Source: Planctomycetota bacterium
GTDB taxonomy: Bacteria; Planctomycetota; Planctomycetia; Pirellulales; Thermoguttaceae
Direction: 5' to 3'
Assembly: GCA_018897395.1 (NCBI GenBank)
Contig: JAHIKV010000133.1
Location: forward strand, 1 to 22,363
Length of the DNA stretch: 22,363 nucleotides
The translations under genes and the position numbers were made by a program. Under the pieces are notes generated by a model. That model did not search any database, had not been told where the DNA came from, and saw only the letters and a program-made list of their open reading frames with translations. This document shows positions 21,233-22,363 of the stretch, piece after piece; the first letter of the stretch is position 1, and each line of letters starts with the position of its first letter.

Positions 21233-22249
21233 ATGCGGACCCATCCAAGAACCGCCTTCAGCCTCGTGGAACTGTTGGTGGCCATTACGATCATCGGCAT
21301 ATTGATCGCCTTGCTGCTGCCGGCGGTGCAGGCGGCCCGCGAGGCGGCCCGTCGGTTGAAGTGCCAAAACAACCTCAAGCAGATCGGGCTTGCCCTGCAT
21401 AATTACGCCGGCCAATACGGCGCGCTGCCGCCGGGGGCTATCTTGAGCACGAGCTATCAGGCCGGCGGCACGTCCAACTACGATCCCTGGCCGGAGGCGA
21501 CCAGCAGCGCGAGCGGGATGCACGGCACGAGCTGGATGCTGCAAATACTCCCCTTCATCGAACAGAACGCCCTGTTCGACCGCTGGGACTTCACGAAAAG
21601 CGTCGTCGGCAATCAGGCCGTGGCCGCCACGGACATCGGCGTTTTTTACTGTCCCACGCGCCGCTCGGGCATCCGCGCGGAAGATCGGCAAATCATGTTT
21701 CCAAAGCGGACGCCCGACGACGCCTACATCGGCTGGAGCGGCGGCGGGAACGACTACGCCGGATGCATCGGCGCGCAGAACTCGTTTACAAACCCCACCA
21801 CGTCAAACGTCAAACGCCAGTTCTGCGGACCGACGTACGTCTACCGACCAGACATGCGCGGCGTCTTCGTCCCCAACATCGCCGCGACATTCAACGAAAT
21901 CGCCGACGGCCTATCGAATACTCTCGCCATCGGCGAAGTGCCCAGGACTCAATGGACCGGTCCGACGCCCAACTACTACTGGAGGCCGTGCCATACGAGC
22001 ATCGACGGCTGGGCGGCCGCCGGGTCGAACACGCTGTTCGACACGACCAGCGCCGACTCGACAAACGACATCGGACAACTCGGCGGATTCAACAACGATT
22101 ACTTCGAGTCGGCCGGAAGCGACCACGCCGGCGGCGCGCACTTCGGAATGGCCGACGGCTCGGTTCATTTCATCGGCGAGGAGATCGATCAGATCGTTTA
22201 TGCCCACTTGGGCAGCATGGCCGACGGGCAAATCGCGCAGGCGCCTTAG
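21233..22249 (+). CDS. DUF1559 prepilin-like protein
   Basis: The 338-aa protein has a type IV prepilin-type N-terminus: a short basic leader (MRTHPRTA), then FSLVELLVAITIIGILIALL with Glu13 at the +5 position after the likely cut between Ala8 and Phe9. Ala in place of the usual Gly at -1 is tolerated in the family. 'PAVQAAREAARRLKCQNNLKQIGLALHNY' follows, the DUF1559 hallmark, and the C-terminus has 'DHAGGAHFGMADGSVHFI', the family's H...G...ADGSV motif. Such proteins are hugely expanded in planctomycetes and are probably pseudopilin-like surface or secretion components. ATG 21233 is chosen because it gives the short leader; ATG 21200 is in frame. No pilus genes are adjacent. Confidence 0.93.
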   Translation: MRTHPRTAFSLVELLVAITIIGILIALLLPAVQAAREAARRLKCQNNLKQIGLALHNYAGQYGALPPGAILSTSYQAGGTSNYDPWPEATSSASGMHGTSWMLQILPFIEQNALFDRWDFTKSVVGNQAVAATDIGVFYCPTRRSGIRAEDRQIMFPKRTPDDAYIGWSGGGNDYAGCIGAQNSFTNPTTSNVKRQFCGPTYVYRPDMRGVFVPNIAATFNEIADGLSNTLAIGEVPRTQWTGPTPNYYWRPCHTSIDGWAAAGSNTLFDTTSADSTNDIGQLGGFNNDYFESAGSDHAGGAHFGMADGSVHFIGEEIDQIVYAHLGSMADGQIAQAP

Positions 22250-22306
22250 CGCAAGTTGGCGATCGACAAGGCAAGGCGTCGCGTCAAAATAAGTTGATCA
22301 CATTTG

Positions 22307-22363
22307 TAGGACGGATTTCCTAATCCGTCCCCGAAAACTGGACGGATTAGGAAATCCGTCCTA
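22307..22363. repeat. Perfect 24-bp inverted repeat at the window edge
   Basis: Bases 22307-22330 are the exact reverse complement of 22340-22363 around a 9-nt loop (ccgaaaact). Each arm is itself nearly symmetric (ggacggatt / aatccgtcc). The pairing may continue past the window end. It lies 58 bp after the DUF1559 stop and could end its transcript. Confidence 0.95.

Overview
The window is high-GC bacterial chromosome that looks planctomycetal, most likely Pirellulales-like. The evidence is a DUF1559 prepilin-like protein with an H...ADGSV ending, an FHA-GAF-histidine kinase, a 'WENVVDVVDDYF' lipoprotein family, a VIT/vWA secreted protein, a type-2 (eukaryote-like) isoleucyl-tRNA synthetase, a small protein with a poly-acidic tail, and several families of dispersed palindromic repeats. 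The taxonomic call is inference from protein families; there is no rRNA and no recognisable tRNA.

Layout. 1-2307 (+) is a sialidase-like/GH127 fusion enzyme, probably cut at its 5' end by the window. 2557-4272 (+) is an FHA-GAF sensor kinase. 4400-5077 (+) is an unrecognised protein with an internal duplication, facing a small conserved protein at 5125-5382 (-). 5723-6586 (+) is a second, short histidine kinase. 6642-8854 (-) is an accessory block: a small membrane protein, an ATGA-coupled nucleotidyltransferase plus 68-aa partner, a UPF0175 antitoxin-like protein and a lipoprotein. 9100-9552 (-) is a tandem ACT-domain protein, divergent from the VIT/vWA protein at 9878-12166 (+). After 470 bp of repeats comes an ABC-2 permease (12639-13628, +). 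13658-20313 is all minus strand: a DUF2283 protein and its toxin-like partner, a 45-codon gene remnant, purN, a lone HicB, ileS and a purine nucleoside phosphorylase. An acidic-tail protein (-) and a DUF1559 protein (+) close the window.

The most unusual content is the repeats. At least six families of short inverted or palindromic elements fill the gaps between genes. Two have a REPIN-like layout, with two unlike hairpins facing each other and bounded by (A/G)TTTAGCC and GGCTAAA(T/C), and they carry ladders of partial half-elements. The same kinds of element also lie in frame inside ileS: a perfect 24-bp inverted repeat (75 nt, 25 codons), a 177-nt block of four different heptanucleotide arrays, and a 144-nt block that includes a 25-nt exact copy of the intergenic palindrome at 8919-8943. 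The reading frame stays open through all of them, so an essential synthetase appears to carry about 130 residues of repeat-derived peptide. This resembles, by analogy only, the Rickettsia palindromic elements found inside genes.

Functionally, purN and the phosphorylase cover de novo and salvage purine metabolism and flank ileS on the same strand. The two kinases have no response regulator here. The toxin-antitoxin-like pairs mark the 7.1-8.2 kb and 13.6-15.4 kb stretches as accessory.
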